Shown: positions 42,191 through 51,159, counted from the first letter of the stretch. The stretch: DNA of 51,159 nucleotides from Lentisphaeria bacterium (GCA_017466125.1 JAFTUS010000053.1:1-51159), one strand, 5' to 3'. Made by a program: numbers and translations. The notes: generated from the letters alone by a model not told the origin.

Positions 42191-45100
42191 ATGAAGAAGG
42201 GCTTTGAAGAGAGATTACTGGAACTCTCCGGCGTTGAGGAGTTGAAGGCAGGAAAACAACTGCTGAAACTCAAACTTCTGCTGGGCGCATGGCGGGATCG
42301 GCAGGGACGGCTCTGCGGCTGTTTCAAGCAGGAAGCAGGGGAGATCTGCTGTACCGTTGTCACCGGAGAAAATCCGGTCAGTCAGTGCAGTTGCGCCTCC
42401 GATACCGGGCGGCTCTGCTCCCACGCAGTGGCTCTGATTTTCTATGCGGGTCAGTACAACCCCATTTTCCTGCAAAAAGGCAAAGAAGAGGCGGCAAAAT
42501 ATTACGGCGGTCTGAAACAGCAATCTCTTCAGCAGCTTGCCGCACGCAGTCAGAAACCATCTGCACGGGTCTTTATAGAGGCACATTCCGCCTTTCCTCA
42601 CGTTCCGAGCAAATGGGAAAATGCGTCGCTCGCCGTGCGGCTCCGTACTGCCGCCAAAGAGTATCTCGGCAATCTGAACAATCTGCGGCAGCTCTACTTC
42701 GACAAATCGCTGACTGTCGTACTCAAATACGAACACTTCAGTTTGCAGGATCAGCAGATCATCCGTTTTCTTGCCACACAAGGGGAAGCGGAAAATTCCC
42801 AAATCCTGCTCAACGCGGAAAGCACCGCAGAATTTTTTCACTGTCTCATCGGTTTTCCCCGCTTTATCCGTGAAGGCCGTCAACTGAAAATCAATGACGG
42901 CAACGCAGAACCGGTACTGATCCGCAACGGCAACCGCCTGACTCCGGGCATCTGTTACGACAATGCGATCCTCTCCACCGGCGGAGCAAAGGTCATCACC
43001 GGGCGCGCCGGGTGCTGGATCGGCCGCGAAGGGGAATATTTCTTCATCCCCGCAACCAATGAGATCAGTTACCTGAGAAACTTCTTCCGCGCCAAAGAAC
43101 AGACTCCCCCCGCCGGGATGAGCATGGAGGATTTTCTGCGGGATTTCCCGCTGCGCATCGTCGATGCCAAAAACGCTGATCCCGAAACCCGTCAGGGCAG
43201 TATACTGCTGGACGGCGACTTTGCCGATGCCGATGAATTCCGCCTGAAAGTCCGTTATCTCTACGATGCCGCCGGTTCTCTCGGAGCATACCCGCCCGAA
43301 TCCGGCCGTCTGGTACGCGAAAAAGACCATTTCTGGCGGCGGGATGAAGAGACGGAACGCGCCTTTGAAAACAATCTGCGGCTGTTCGGTTTTGTCGATG
43401 AAGACGGCACATACGTTCTGAAATCCGCCGACAGGATCGGTACGTTCCTGAACCGTGCATTGCCCGAATTTATGGCGGCGATCCCCCGCTTCTCCCTTGC
43501 GGGGAAACTGGCGGCTCTGCTCCGCGGGGTGGACGGTCTGCCGGAACTGAAACTGAAATGTTCGCTGCTTGCAGTCAAACCCAAAAGTTTTGTTGTCCGC
43601 TACGAACTGACCGGAGCGGGCGTAAATGCTCCGTGGAAAAGTTGTTCTGATGTCGTCCGTTCCGGCAGCAGTTTTCTCTATCTTCCCGGCGGCGGCATGA
43701 TCCATATCAGCCCCGCACTGAAACGCTTTTTCCCGGCAGCGGCCCCGGTCCTGCGCAATCTGGATATGGACGGATGCACCTTTGAAGTGCCGTTCCACCA
43801 GTGCGCTTACTATGTCTATCTTGTCCGCGATATTCCGGGAGCATTGATCCCCGAAATCGCCGCCGGACCCGAAAACACCTATTCCGCCGGAGACGGCCCC
43901 GACTTCAAATTTCAGGGAGAACTGCGTTCTTATCAGAAAGAGGGCGTCCGTTTCTTTCAGCGCATGACCGACCGCGATTTGAACGTGATCCTCGCCGACG
44001 AAATGGGGCTGGGAAAAACCATTCAAACTCTGGCTTTTCTGGCGACCCGTCAGAAGAGGGATATGCCCCCCGCACTCATCATCTGCCCTGCATCGCTGGT
44101 CACGAACTGGGAACGCGAAGCGCATAAATTCGTACCGGATTTCCGGGTCGCCGCCCCCCGCGGCGGAGAACGTGCCGAATTGTGGCGCACCCTGAAACAG
44201 TACGATCTGGTCATTCTCTCCTATGCCGCCGCCCGTTTCTCGGCAGATAAACTCAAACACGTCAGTTTCAGTTACCTGGTCCTTGACGAAGCACAGCATA
44301 TCAAGAACCCCGGTTCATGCAATGCGAAAAATTCCAAGAGTATTGAAGCACAGCACAGGATCGTCCTCTCCGGCACGCCGCTGGAAAATTCACAGGAAGA
44401 TTTGTGGAGCATCATGGATTTTCTGCATCCGGGTATTCTCGGAACTCTCCCCGCTTTCCGCAAACGTTATGCGCAGATCAATGAGGACGAAAATCTCCGC
44501 AGTGAACTCGCCGCACAGGTCGGGCCGTTCATCAAACGCCGTACCAAAGCACAGGTCGCCGCCGATCTGCCGCCGAAATCCGAACATATCCTCTACTGCG
44601 ATATGCTGCCGGAACAGCGGAAACTGTACGAAAAAATCCGCCTCGAAGGTCAGTTGCAGCTCGCCCGGCTCGACGACCGGGACGTTCACGCAAACGCCGC
44701 CGTGTTCACTACGCTTCTGCGGTTGCGGCAAATCTGCTGTCACCCCGAACTGCTGCCGGATGAACAGGGCAAAGGTATTCCCTCCGCCAAAACCGAACTG
44801 CTCTTTGAACTGCTTCAGGAAAATATCGACAGTCAGCATAAAATGCTCCTCTTCAGTCAGTTCACGACACTGCTCGGACTCATCACCGCTGAATTGGATA
44901 AGGACGGCATCCCCTTCGAGTATCTGGACGGCTCCACCCGCAACCGTCAGCAGCGGGTGGATAACTTCAACAACTCCCCGGATATTCCGCTCTTTCTGCT
45001 GAGTTTGAAGGCAGGCGGTACCGGTTTGAACCTCACCAGTGCCGATACGGTCATCATCTATGATCCGTGGTGGAACCCGGCGGCGGAACTTCAGGCCGCC

Positions 45101-45283
45101 GACCGTACCCACCGCATCGGTCAGGAACATCCGGTCTCGGCGATCAAACTGGTCATGCGCGACTCCATCGAAGAAAAGATCCTTCAACTGCAAGCCAGGA
45201 AGCAGGAACTTTTCAATGCGGTGGTCGATTCCGGAGAGTCTTCCAAGTTGAGTATTGACGATTTGCGTTTCTTGTTGCAATAA
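42191..45283 (+). CDS. SWIM-zinc-finger SNF2-family helicase
   Basis: The protein has 1030 residues. A SWIM zinc finger lies near the N-terminus (C66-x-C68, C76-x-H78), a long middle region follows (about 100-560) with no clear domain, then a SNF2 helicase: motif I DEMGLGKTIQ (about 602-611), DEAQ box VLDEAQHIKN (about 698), SGTPLENS and, in the second lobe, LFSQFTTLLGL, LDGSTRNRQQRV, LLSLKAGGTGLNL and DRTHRIGQ. Such bacterial proteins are DNA-translocating ATPases, thought to displace or remodel DNA-bound proteins. AAGGA precedes the ATG. Single gene, with no restriction or methylase partner beside it. Confidence 0.9.
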   Translation: MKKGFEERLLELSGVEELKAGKQLLKLKLLLGAWRDRQGRLCGCFKQEAGEICCTVVTGENPVSQCSCASDTGRLCSHAVALIFYAGQYNPIFLQKGKEEAAKYYGGLKQQSLQQLAARSQKPSARVFIEAHSAFPHVPSKWENASLAVRLRTAAKEYLGNLNNLRQLYFDKSLTVVLKYEHFSLQDQQIIRFLATQGEAENSQILLNAESTAEFFHCLIGFPRFIREGRQLKINDGNAEPVLIRNGNRLTPGICYDNAILSTGGAKVITGRAGCWIGREGEYFFIPATNEISYLRNFFRAKEQTPPAGMSMEDFLRDFPLRIVDAKNADPETRQGSILLDGDFADADEFRLKVRYLYDAAGSLGAYPPESGRLVREKDHFWRRDEETERAFENNLRLFGFVDEDGTYVLKSADRIGTFLNRALPEFMAAIPRFSLAGKLAALLRGVDGLPELKLKCSLLAVKPKSFVVRYELTGAGVNAPWKSCSDVVRSGSSFLYLPGGGMIHISPALKRFFPAAAPVLRNLDMDGCTFEVPFHQCAYYVYLVRDIPGALIPEIAAGPENTYSAGDGPDFKFQGELRSYQKEGVRFFQRMTDRDLNVILADEMGLGKTIQTLAFLATRQKRDMPPALIICPASLVTNWEREAHKFVPDFRVAAPRGGERAELWRTLKQYDLVILSYAAARFSADKLKHVSFSYLVLDEAQHIKNPGSCNAKNSKSIEAQHRIVLSGTPLENSQEDLWSIMDFLHPGILGTLPAFRKRYAQINEDENLRSELAAQVGPFIKRRTKAQVAADLPPKSEHILYCDMLPEQRKLYEKIRLEGQLQLARLDDRDVHANAAVFTTLLRLRQICCHPELLPDEQGKGIPSAKTELLFELLQENIDSQHKMLLFSQFTTLLGLITAELDKDGIPFEYLDGSTRNRQQRVDNFNNSPDIPLFLLSLKAGGTGLNLTSADTVIIYDPWWNPAAELQAADRTHRIGQEHPVSAIKLVMRDSIEEKILQLQARKQELFNAVVDSGESSKLSIDDLRFLLQ

Positions 45284-45305
45284 TTTTCACAACTCCACTT
45301 GTAAT

Positions 45306-45336
45306 TTGACAAAAATGCTATATGTTACAATGTAAC
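45306..45336 (+). promoter_or_regulatory. rsmE operon promoter with inverted repeat
   Basis: TTGACA (45306-45311); the -10 is unclear (TACAAT at 45326-45331 would need a 14-bp spacer). The inverted repeat GTTAC-AAT-GTAAC (45324-45336) covers the expected -10 region and could be a repressor site. Confidence 0.5.
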
Positions 45337-45355
45337 ACGATGGGAAGTGATGATA

Positions 45356-46048
45356 ATGCACTCTTTTTTTATAGACGATATTGCCCCGGCGGGTGAAACT
45401 CTTACGCTGGCAAAGCGTGAGAGCGATCACCTTTTTAAAACATTGCGCGCCCGCAAAGATGACCTTGTGGAACTTCTTGACGGCCGCGGTTCCCGTGCCG
45501 AAGCCGTTGTCTGTGCCGACCGCTCACTGCGCATTTGTTCCGTGGAACATACGCCCGAACCGGCAGGAAAACTGCGCCTCTACTGCGCACCGCCCCGCAA
45601 AGCAAAATTCGATGTTCTCCTGAAACAGGCCGCTGAACTGGGCGTCTGGGAGATCCAGCTGGTGAAGTTTGAACGCAACGTTTCACAGCCCGAAGGTTCC
45701 GACCGCTGGCAAATCCTTCTTCAGGAGGGGTGCAAACAATCCAAGAACCCTTATCTGCCGCAGGTGCATCCGCCGGTGGAAGCGGCAGAGATGCTCCGCA
45801 TGATCGGGGAACGGCGGGAAAGTGCGTGGTTCGGCGCGATCCGCACCGCCAGCAACGCCCCGGAACATGTTTCCGATTACGCCTGGATCGTCGGGCCGGA
45901 GGGGGGCTTCACCCCCGCCGAAGAAGAAGAGATGCTGAAAAACGGCGTAAAACCCTTAAATCTCGGCCCTTATGTACTCCGCCTCGAAACGGCGGCAGTC
46001 TGCGGTCTTGCCGTTTTGCGCCAGATGATGACCGGAGCAGAAATATGA
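45356..46048 (+). CDS. rsmE: 16S rRNA (uracil1498-N3)-methyltransferase
   Basis: The protein has 230 residues from the ATG at 45356, where GGGAAG lies 8 nt upstream; a GTG at 45347 and an ATG at 45350 are in frame but too close to that site. The SPOUT fold shows an N-terminal PUA-like part (HSFFIDDIAPAG, HLFKTLRARKDD) and the knot motifs IVGPEGGFTPAEEEEM and LGPYVLRLETAAVCGLAVL. It methylates U1498 of 16S rRNA. It overlaps the LysM lipoprotein gene by 4 bp. Confidence 0.93.
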   Translation: MHSFFIDDIAPAGETLTLAKRESDHLFKTLRARKDDLVELLDGRGSRAEAVVCADRSLRICSVEHTPEPAGKLRLYCAPPRKAKFDVLLKQAAELGVWEIQLVKFERNVSQPEGSDRWQILLQEGCKQSKNPYLPQVHPPVEAAEMLRMIGERRESAWFGAIRTASNAPEHVSDYAWIVGPEGGFTPAEEEEMLKNGVKPLNLGPYVLRLETAAVCGLAVLRQMMTGAEI

Positions 46049-46734
46049 AAATACTTCTGTTTATTTTTATTCTTGTTTTCGCCGTCGGGTGCAAGCGTGC
46101 CGATGTGGAAAAACACCCGCTTATGAAACGTGCCGAAGAGTGCCGCGAAGAAGGCGATTTTCAAGCCGCCGCCAACGGCTACAAACGGCTGCTGGAAAAG
46201 TATCCTGACAATCCGCTGCTCCATTTGAAACTCGCCACGCTCTGCGATGAGTCGCTGGAACGCCCCGACGGTGCGATTTTCCACTACGAAGAATATCTTG
46301 CGCTGACCCCCGCCGATGCACCTGACCGTCAGGAGATCATCGCTTACCGCGATGCCGCAAAAAAACGCCTTATCGCCTCGATTTCACCCAAAAATCCGGA
46401 ACTGGATGCGCTGAAAAAAGAAAATCAGGCTCTCCGCAACCGGATCGAAGAGTTGAAAAAATATCTTTTTGCCATGCAGCAGCGGCGGCCATCGAACCAG
46501 CCTCCGCCGGAACGGTTCTCTGCGCCCTCCCCGGCAAAGGTTTCAGTGGAAGAAACATCCGGAGATGATTTCGACATTTACATTGTCAAAGCCGGAGACA
46601 CTCCGGGCAGGATCGCCCGTCAATATTACGGAGCAGCATCCAAATATTATCTTATCATGCAAGCCAACGACCTGACCGGTTCCCGCTCTTTGCGCATCGG
46701 TCAGAAATTAAAAATCCCGAAGGTGACAAAATGA
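46045..46734 (+). CDS. LysM-domain lipoprotein with TPR-like and coiled-coil segments
   Basis: The protein has 229 residues. A lipoprotein signal ends at FAVGC (Cys about 16). Then come a TPR-like part (about 25-95, CREEGDFQAAANGYKRLLEKYPDNPLLHL), a coiled coil (about 118-140, ELDALKKENQALRNRIEELKK), a Pro-rich linker and a C-terminal LysM domain (about 175-227, YIVKAGDTPGRIARQYYG). It probably bridges the outer membrane and peptidoglycan. The start overlaps the rsmE stop by 4 bp, and it overlaps the next lipoprotein gene likewise. Confidence 0.85.
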   Translation: MKILLFIFILVFAVGCKRADVEKHPLMKRAEECREEGDFQAAANGYKRLLEKYPDNPLLHLKLATLCDESLERPDGAIFHYEEYLALTPADAPDRQEIIAYRDAAKKRLIASISPKNPELDALKKENQALRNRIEELKKYLFAMQQRRPSNQPPPERFSAPSPAKVSVEETSGDDFDIYIVKAGDTPGRIARQYYGAASKYYLIMQANDLTGSRSLRIGQKLKIPKVTK

Positions 46735-47306
46735 AATATTTTACACTCCTTGCCCTGCCGCTTCTGCTGACAGGCTGTTTTGCAAACTACCGCCAGTCGG
46801 TGGAACTTGATCTGCTGCCGGAAGACTCCGCAGCACAGCTCTCCGCAATGCCCACCGCCCGCATCGGCGTGATCCGCAACAATTCAGGGGCGGGGCTGCC
46901 GATCGTGATCCGCCTCAAAGACGGTCTGGTGGAGACCGATGAGTACGCCCGCTGGCTGATGAGCCCGGACCAAATGCTGGAACGGGAACTTCACCGCACA
47001 CTGAATACGACCGATTTCACCTCCGTCCGTCTCACAGGCAATGTACTGACCTGTGAATTTGACCGTTCTTCCCAACAGGCGGTATTGGAAGTTTCGTTTG
47101 AAGCACGCAAGGGCAAGCATTTCAAACGGTTGAAAAAACGCTTTACCGCCCCGGTCAAACTGAAAGACAACAGCGATGCCCGTGAACAGGCAAGTGCCAT
47201 GGCAAAAGCAATGAGTATCTGCTATCGTCAGGCATGCCTCGCCGCAGCAGACCTTATCAACGAAGTCAATAAACAGAATAATTCACATACAACAAAAGGA
47301 GAATGA
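46731..47306 (+). CDS. envelope lipoprotein, possibly ABC-transport auxiliary (PqiC-like)
   Basis: The protein has 191 residues with a lipobox at LLTGC (Cys about 16). The segment ARIGVIRNNSGAGLPIVIRLKDGLVETDEYARWLMSPDQMLERELHRTL resembles the ABC_trans_aux/PqiC group, in which a lipoprotein partners an MCE-type lipid transport system. No MCE or permease gene is nearby, so the call is tentative. It is coupled by ATGA overlap to the LysM lipoprotein gene and ends inside the thyX leader. Confidence 0.55.
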   Translation: MKYFTLLALPLLLTGCFANYRQSVELDLLPEDSAAQLSAMPTARIGVIRNNSGAGLPIVIRLKDGLVETDEYARWLMSPDQMLERELHRTLNTTDFTSVRLTGNVLTCEFDRSSQQAVLEVSFEARKGKHFKRLKKRFTAPVKLKDNSDAREQASAMAKAMSICYRQACLAAADLINEVNKQNNSHTTKGE

Positions 47307-47309
47307 AAA

Positions 47310-48005
47310 ATGGAACACTTGAACATCCCCCCCGAAAATCACGTCAAAGTCCTCGGTGGTCAGGGTTGGGTCGGCCTTATCGACCACCTCGGCACTGAAA
47401 CGACGATCGTCAACGCCGCCCGCGTCTCTTTCGGCAAACTCAAAACCGAAATGGATGAACGCGATAAAGGTCTGCTCACCTACCTGATCGACAACCGTCA
47501 CACCAGTCCGCTGGAACACATGGTTTTCACGTTCAGCGTCCACTGCCCGCTTTTCATCCGTGGTCAGTGGCACCGTCACCGCACCTGGAGTTACAACGAA
47601 ATCAGCCGCCGTTATACCGAAATCGATATGGAGTTCTACACCCCGGTCAAACTGCGCAAACAGGCTGAATCCAACCGTCAGGCATCTTTCCTTGACGAAA
47701 ACTTTGATGATGACGCCCTGCGGGAAGAGATCCGTCAGCAGAACCTCAAATCTCTGGAACTCTACAACCACCTGCTGGATAAAGGCGTTTGCCGCGAACA
47801 GGCCCGCGGCGTTCTTCCCCAGAATATGATGGTCACGTTCTGGGGAACGGTGGATCTGAGCAATCTGCTCCACTTCCTCGAACTGCGTGACAGCGATCAC
47901 GCCCAGTCCGAAATCAAAGAGTATGCCGTTGCCATCAAGAAACTGATCAAACCGCTCATCCCCAACGTAGCCGCTTACTTCGCCGCCAAGGGACAGGAGT
48001 GGTAA
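47310..48005 (+). CDS. thyX: flavin-dependent thymidylate synthase
   Basis: The protein has 231 residues and makes dTMP from dUMP using FAD and methylenetetrahydrofolate. The ThyX signature RHRxxSxNExSxRY is present in full at residues 89-102 (RHRTWSYNEISRRY). GGAG lies 8 nt before the ATG, overlapping the end of the preceding gene. No thyA or folA was noted in this window, consistent with the usual exclusivity of the ThyX route. Confidence 0.96.
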   Translation: MEHLNIPPENHVKVLGGQGWVGLIDHLGTETTIVNAARVSFGKLKTEMDERDKGLLTYLIDNRHTSPLEHMVFTFSVHCPLFIRGQWHRHRTWSYNEISRRYTEIDMEFYTPVKLRKQAESNRQASFLDENFDDDALREEIRQQNLKSLELYNHLLDKGVCREQARGVLPQNMMVTFWGTVDLSNLLHFLELRDSDHAQSEIKEYAVAIKKLIKPLIPNVAAYFAAKGQEW

Positions 48006-48008
48006 AAA

Positions 48009-48944
48009 ATGATAACGATCGCCCTCACCATGGGGGACCCCGCCGGGATCGGTCCGGAACTTGCTGTCCGTGCCGCCGCCGAAAAACGGTGGCAGGGCAA
48101 GATCCGTTTCGTCCTCTATGGTGAACGTTCCATTCTGCAAGCCGCTGCCGACCGCTGGACAAACGGTCAACTGCCCGAAGTGGTTTCCGCCGGAGTTCTG
48201 CCCTTTGCGGAACTCGTTCCCGGCAGAGCCGATGCCCGCTGCGGCAAACTGGCTTATGATGCGCTCACGCTGGCGGCAAAAGATGTTCTCAACGGAAAAG
48301 CCGATGCCATTGTGACCGCTCCGATGAACAAATACTCCGTCAACCTTGCGGGCATTCCTTTCACGGGGCATACGGAACGTCTGGCGGAACTTTGCCAAAC
48401 GCCCGACTATGTGATGATGCAAAGTTCGGGCAAACTGCGCATGGTTTTTGTCACCTGCCATATCCCGCTTGCGGAAGTCCCGAAGCGGGCAACGCAAGCA
48501 GAAATCGTCCGGGTCACAAGACTGCTTTACCGTGCCGTTCAGCAGGAGGGCATCCCCTCCCCCCGTCTGGCAATGGCGGCGATCAATCCCCACGCCGGAG
48601 AAAACGGCTGTATGGGGCTGGAAGATGAAACCAACACAAAACCCGCACTGGCACAACTCCGTGCGGAAGGAATGGATATCGAAGGGCCCTTCCCGCCCGA
48701 CACGCTCTTTGTGAAGTCCGCCCGGGAACGGTTCGACGGGTTGATTACGATGTATCACGATCAGGGGCATATCCCCTTCAAGATGCTGGCATTTGACAGT
48801 GGCGTAAATTCCACGCTGGGTCTGCCCATCATCCGCACCAGTCCCGACCACGGAACGGCGTTTGATATTGCATGGAAAGGATGTGCCGATACCGGCAGTC
48901 TCTATGCCGCTGTGGAACTGGCGTACAAGAGGGCGTGCAGATGA
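48009..48944 (+). CDS. pdxA: 4-hydroxythreonine-4-phosphate dehydrogenase
   Basis: The protein has 311 residues and oxidises 4-phosphohydroxy-L-threonine in de novo pyridoxal phosphate synthesis. PdxA marks are the start MITIALTMGDPAGIGPEL, the metal-ligand histidine segments GHTERLAEL and MYHDQGHIPFK, and SPDHGTAFDIAWKG. It lies 3 bp after thyX and overlaps the acetyltransferase gene by 4 bp. Close PdxA2-type paralogs act on other hydroxy-phosphate substrates, so a role outside B6 synthesis cannot be excluded without pdxJ context. Confidence 0.92.
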   Translation: MITIALTMGDPAGIGPELAVRAAAEKRWQGKIRFVLYGERSILQAAADRWTNGQLPEVVSAGVLPFAELVPGRADARCGKLAYDALTLAAKDVLNGKADAIVTAPMNKYSVNLAGIPFTGHTERLAELCQTPDYVMMQSSGKLRMVFVTCHIPLAEVPKRATQAEIVRVTRLLYRAVQQEGIPSPRLAMAAINPHAGENGCMGLEDETNTKPALAQLRAEGMDIEGPFPPDTLFVKSARERFDGLITMYHDQGHIPFKMLAFDSGVNSTLGLPIIRTSPDHGTAFDIAWKGCADTGSLYAAVELAYKRACR

Positions 48945-49345
48945 CAGAGTACCGTTTTCTGCGCCATGCCTCCTGCGGGGAACTGCGGGATCTTCTTGCG
49001 CTCTACCGTGAGGCGCAATGGGTGACACAGGATGAGTGCGGAGCCTTTCTGCCCGAAGTTCTTTCCGGTTCATTTCTCTTTCTTGCCGCCTTTGACAGCG
49101 GCAGAATAATCGGCATGGCGCGCGCCCTCTCCGACGGCGTTTCCGACGCCTACATTCAGGATGTCGCCGTTGCCCGCAGTCATCGCAAACAGGGCATCGG
49201 CAGGGAACTGGTCTTCCGCCTGAAAGCCGAACTGGAAAAGTGCGGCGTGGAGTGGATCGGTCTTGTCGGCGCACCGGGCACAGAAAAATTCTATCAGCAG
49301 TTGGGGTTGAAAAATCCCCCGGATTACACCTTTTACCAATTATGA
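48941..49345 (+). CDS. GNAT-family N-acetyltransferase
   Basis: The protein has 134 residues with the GNAT fold and acetyl-CoA pyrophosphate loop AVARSHRKQGIGRELVFRLKAE (about residues 70-90, R/QxxGxG/A form QGIGRE), followed by GAPGTEKFYQQLGLK. Start at 48941 (ATGA overlap with pdxA). The substrate is not evident; the YREAQWVTQDE segment is common in small housekeeping GNATs. Confidence 0.85.
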   Translation: MTEYRFLRHASCGELRDLLALYREAQWVTQDECGAFLPEVLSGSFLFLAAFDSGRIIGMARALSDGVSDAYIQDVAVARSHRKQGIGRELVFRLKAELEKCGVEWIGLVGAPGTEKFYQQLGLKNPPDYTFYQL

Positions 49346-49352
49346 GGACTCT

Positions 49353-51128
49353 ATGGAACTGAATGAAAAAATGACATGGGACTTGAGTGCCATGTATAAA
49401 GACTTGACCGCGTGGGAGGCGGATTTCAACAAAATCCGACCTGCGGCTGAAAAATTTCTCTCTTACAAAGGCCGCCTTGCCGAATCTCCGGCGGTTCTGC
49501 GCGAAGCGATCGAAGTCTCGGATGAATTCGACCGTCTTGCCTCCAAAGTTTACGTCTACTGTCATCTGAAATCCGATGAAAACACCGCCGACAACAAAAA
49601 CCGCGCCCGTCAGGAAAAAGTGGAGGCTCTGCTCGCCTCTCTGGCGGAAACGGATGCGTGGTTCGACCCTGAAATCATGTCCATTCCCGATGAGGTGATG
49701 GAAAAATTCCTCGCCTCGCCGGAACTGGCATTTTACAAACGCAGTCTTCTGGAACTGCTCCGGGAGAAGCCCCACACCCTCACCGAACCGGAAGAACGGC
49801 TTCTCGGTACACTCGGCGACGTTCTCGGCTCTTCCGACAAAGCCTTTGAGATGCTCAACGATGCCGATATGGACTTCGGTTCGATCAAAGGAGAAAGCGG
49901 CAAAAGCGAAAAACTGACCCACGGCAGTTACCGCAAGTTTCTGGAAAGTCCCGACCGGGAAGTTCGCAAACGGGCTTTCAAAAAGATGTTTTCCAGTTAC
50001 CGCAAATTGCGCAACACCTTTTCCGCCACGCTGGACGGCACGGTAAAACGGCATGTGGTCTCTTCAAGGATCCGCCACTACGGTTCGGCATTGGAGGCGG
50101 CACTTTCATCGGATAATGTTCCGGCGGAAGTCTACCGCAATCTGATTGCAACGGTCCACAACAATCTGGATGCGTTTTACGATTATATGAAGTTGCGCAA
50201 AGAGGTGATGAAACTTGACAGACTGGATATGTTTGACATGTACAATCCGCTGTTGCCCAACTGCCGTAAAGAGTACAGTTTTGCCGAAGCGGTGGAACTG
50301 GTCAAAGCGGCTCTGAAACCATTGGGCGATGATTACGCAAAAAATCTGGAACTGGCATTCAAGCAACGCTGGGTGGATGTTCCCGAACGGAAAGGGAAAC
50401 GTTCCGGTGCGTATTCCAGCGGCTGTTACGACAGTTATCCCTATCTTTTGCTGAACTACAACAATACGCTCAATGATGTCTTTACGCTGGCGCACGAACT
50501 GGGCCACTCGATGCACAGTTTCTACTCCAACAAGACGCAGGAGTACCATTATGCCGATTACAGCATTTTCGTTGCGGAAGTGGCCAGCACGACCAACGAA
50601 CTGCTGCTTTTCAACCATCTGCTGGAAACGACAACGGACAAAGATTTCCGTGCATTTCTGCTGGGGCATCTGCTCGATGAGATCCGCGGAACCATCTACC
50701 GTCAGACCATGTTTGCGGAATTTGAACTGCTCATGCACGAACTGTCCGAAGCCGGTGAACCGCTTTCGGCGGATCTGCTCTGCGAAAAATATGAAGAACT
50801 CAACGCGCTCTACTACGGACCGCATGTCAAACCGGACAAACTGATTTCCATGGAGTGGGCGCGGATACCGCACTTCTATTACAATTTCTACGTTTACAAG
50901 TACGCAACCGGAATGTCGGCGGCGATCCAGCTGGCGGAAAATCTCCGTTCCGGAGATCCGGAAAAGCGTGAGGCATACTTCGGCTTCCTCAAAGCGGGCG
51001 ACAGCAAAGATGTTCTGGACATCATGAAAGATGCGGGAGTGGATCTCTCCACCCCCGCCCCGATCGAAGCCGCCCTGAAATTCTTCGGCAAAATCGTAAA
51101 AGAACTGCGGCAGGAATTAAAAAAATAA
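49353..51128 (+). CDS. pepF: oligoendopeptidase F, M3 metallopeptidase
   Basis: The protein has 591 residues and hydrolyses oligopeptides in the cytoplasm. The zinc site is HELGH at 381-385, with E409 as third ligand (FVAEVAST). The N-terminal helical part (about 1-190) and the conserved SGCYDSYPYLLLNYNNTLNDVF loop fit PepF. GAGG precedes the ATG 7 bp after the GNAT stop. Complete; the window ends 31 bp after it, with no terminator in view. Confidence 0.94.
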   Translation: MELNEKMTWDLSAMYKDLTAWEADFNKIRPAAEKFLSYKGRLAESPAVLREAIEVSDEFDRLASKVYVYCHLKSDENTADNKNRARQEKVEALLASLAETDAWFDPEIMSIPDEVMEKFLASPELAFYKRSLLELLREKPHTLTEPEERLLGTLGDVLGSSDKAFEMLNDADMDFGSIKGESGKSEKLTHGSYRKFLESPDREVRKRAFKKMFSSYRKLRNTFSATLDGTVKRHVVSSRIRHYGSALEAALSSDNVPAEVYRNLIATVHNNLDAFYDYMKLRKEVMKLDRLDMFDMYNPLLPNCRKEYSFAEAVELVKAALKPLGDDYAKNLELAFKQRWVDVPERKGKRSGAYSSGCYDSYPYLLLNYNNTLNDVFTLAHELGHSMHSFYSNKTQEYHYADYSIFVAEVASTTNELLLFNHLLETTTDKDFRAFLLGHLLDEIRGTIYRQTMFAEFELLMHELSEAGEPLSADLLCEKYEELNALYYGPHVKPDKLISMEWARIPHFYYNFYVYKYATGMSAAIQLAENLRSGDPEKREAYFGFLKAGDSKDVLDIMKDAGVDLSTPAPIEAALKFFGKIVKELRQELKK

Positions 51129-51159
51129 GGCAGCATTTTGTGGTTGAAGGTTCTGCGGG

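Noticed and set aside
47283..50054. 923-residue open frame on the minus strand
   Set aside because: Antisense to thyX, pdxA, the GNAT gene and pepF, all recognised by motifs.

Overview
This window looks like the chromosome of a Gram-negative-type bacterium. It encodes several lipobox lipoproteins, a periplasmic parvulin-like foldase and a PqiC-like lipoprotein. Coding is dense, the core is moderately GC-rich, and many genes overlap by 4 bp (ATGA). A member of the PVC superphylum, possibly a gut Lentisphaerota relative, is my best guess. It rests on the zinc-ribbon/kinase/Sel1 protein, the eukaryote-like branching enzyme, the AraC plus Gfo/Idh pair and the TadE/TadG-like genes. No rRNA or tRNA gene was seen, so the taxonomy stays an inference.

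Layout. 12-2932 (minus): TPM-domain and LemA membrane proteins and glucose-6-phosphate isomerase. 3170-8881 (plus): a tight glycerol-phosphate operon with a HAD phosphatase, a GlpA-like dehydrogenase with an Fe-S tail, a second flavoprotein, a DUF1667 protein, an sn-glycerol-1-phosphate dehydrogenase and an XRE-cupin regulator. 9062-11440 (minus): a Ser/Thr kinase with nine near-identical Sel1 repeats. 11534-17986 (minus): a glycogen operon headed by a free-standing CBM48 protein, then glgP, glgA and glgB. 18179-20256 (minus): pyridoxal kinase and proA. 20416-22545 (plus): rsmD and the YifB/ComM ATPase.

22689-24360 is an AT-rich foreign insert, probably a phage remnant. It holds the N-terminal fragment of an EcoRI-family adenine methylase, a secreted nuclease, a DUF1353 gene with two in-frame TAG codons and no other lesion, and a small ORF with one more in-frame TAG. 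Decay or amber recoding in the source phage could both explain this.

24502-27577 (minus): mraZ and a small membrane protein, then a grpE-dnaJ-smpB operon. The mraZ gene stands outside any division cluster and has four 10-bp TTGG repeats over its promoter. 27820-29919: a divergent AraC regulator and Gfo/Idh dehydrogenase around a perfect palindrome. 30097-33695 (plus): lipoprotein, parvulin-like protein, and a polar amino acid ABC transporter with fused binding protein and permease. 33767-42049 (plus): acyl-CoA synthetase, three TadE/TadG-like genes, cinA, priA. 42191-45283: a SWIM-SNF2 helicase. 45356-51128: rsmE, LysM lipoprotein, PqiC-like lipoprotein, thyX, pdxA, a GNAT acetyltransferase and pepF.

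Several promoters share one form, TTGACA-like, 16 or 17 bp, then TATATTAATA. This is probably the housekeeping promoter of the lineage. Carbon metabolism (pgi, glycogen, glycerol phosphates) and vitamin B6 (pdxK, pdxA) are the clearest pathway themes. All functional calls come from reading protein sequences by eye; no database search was run.
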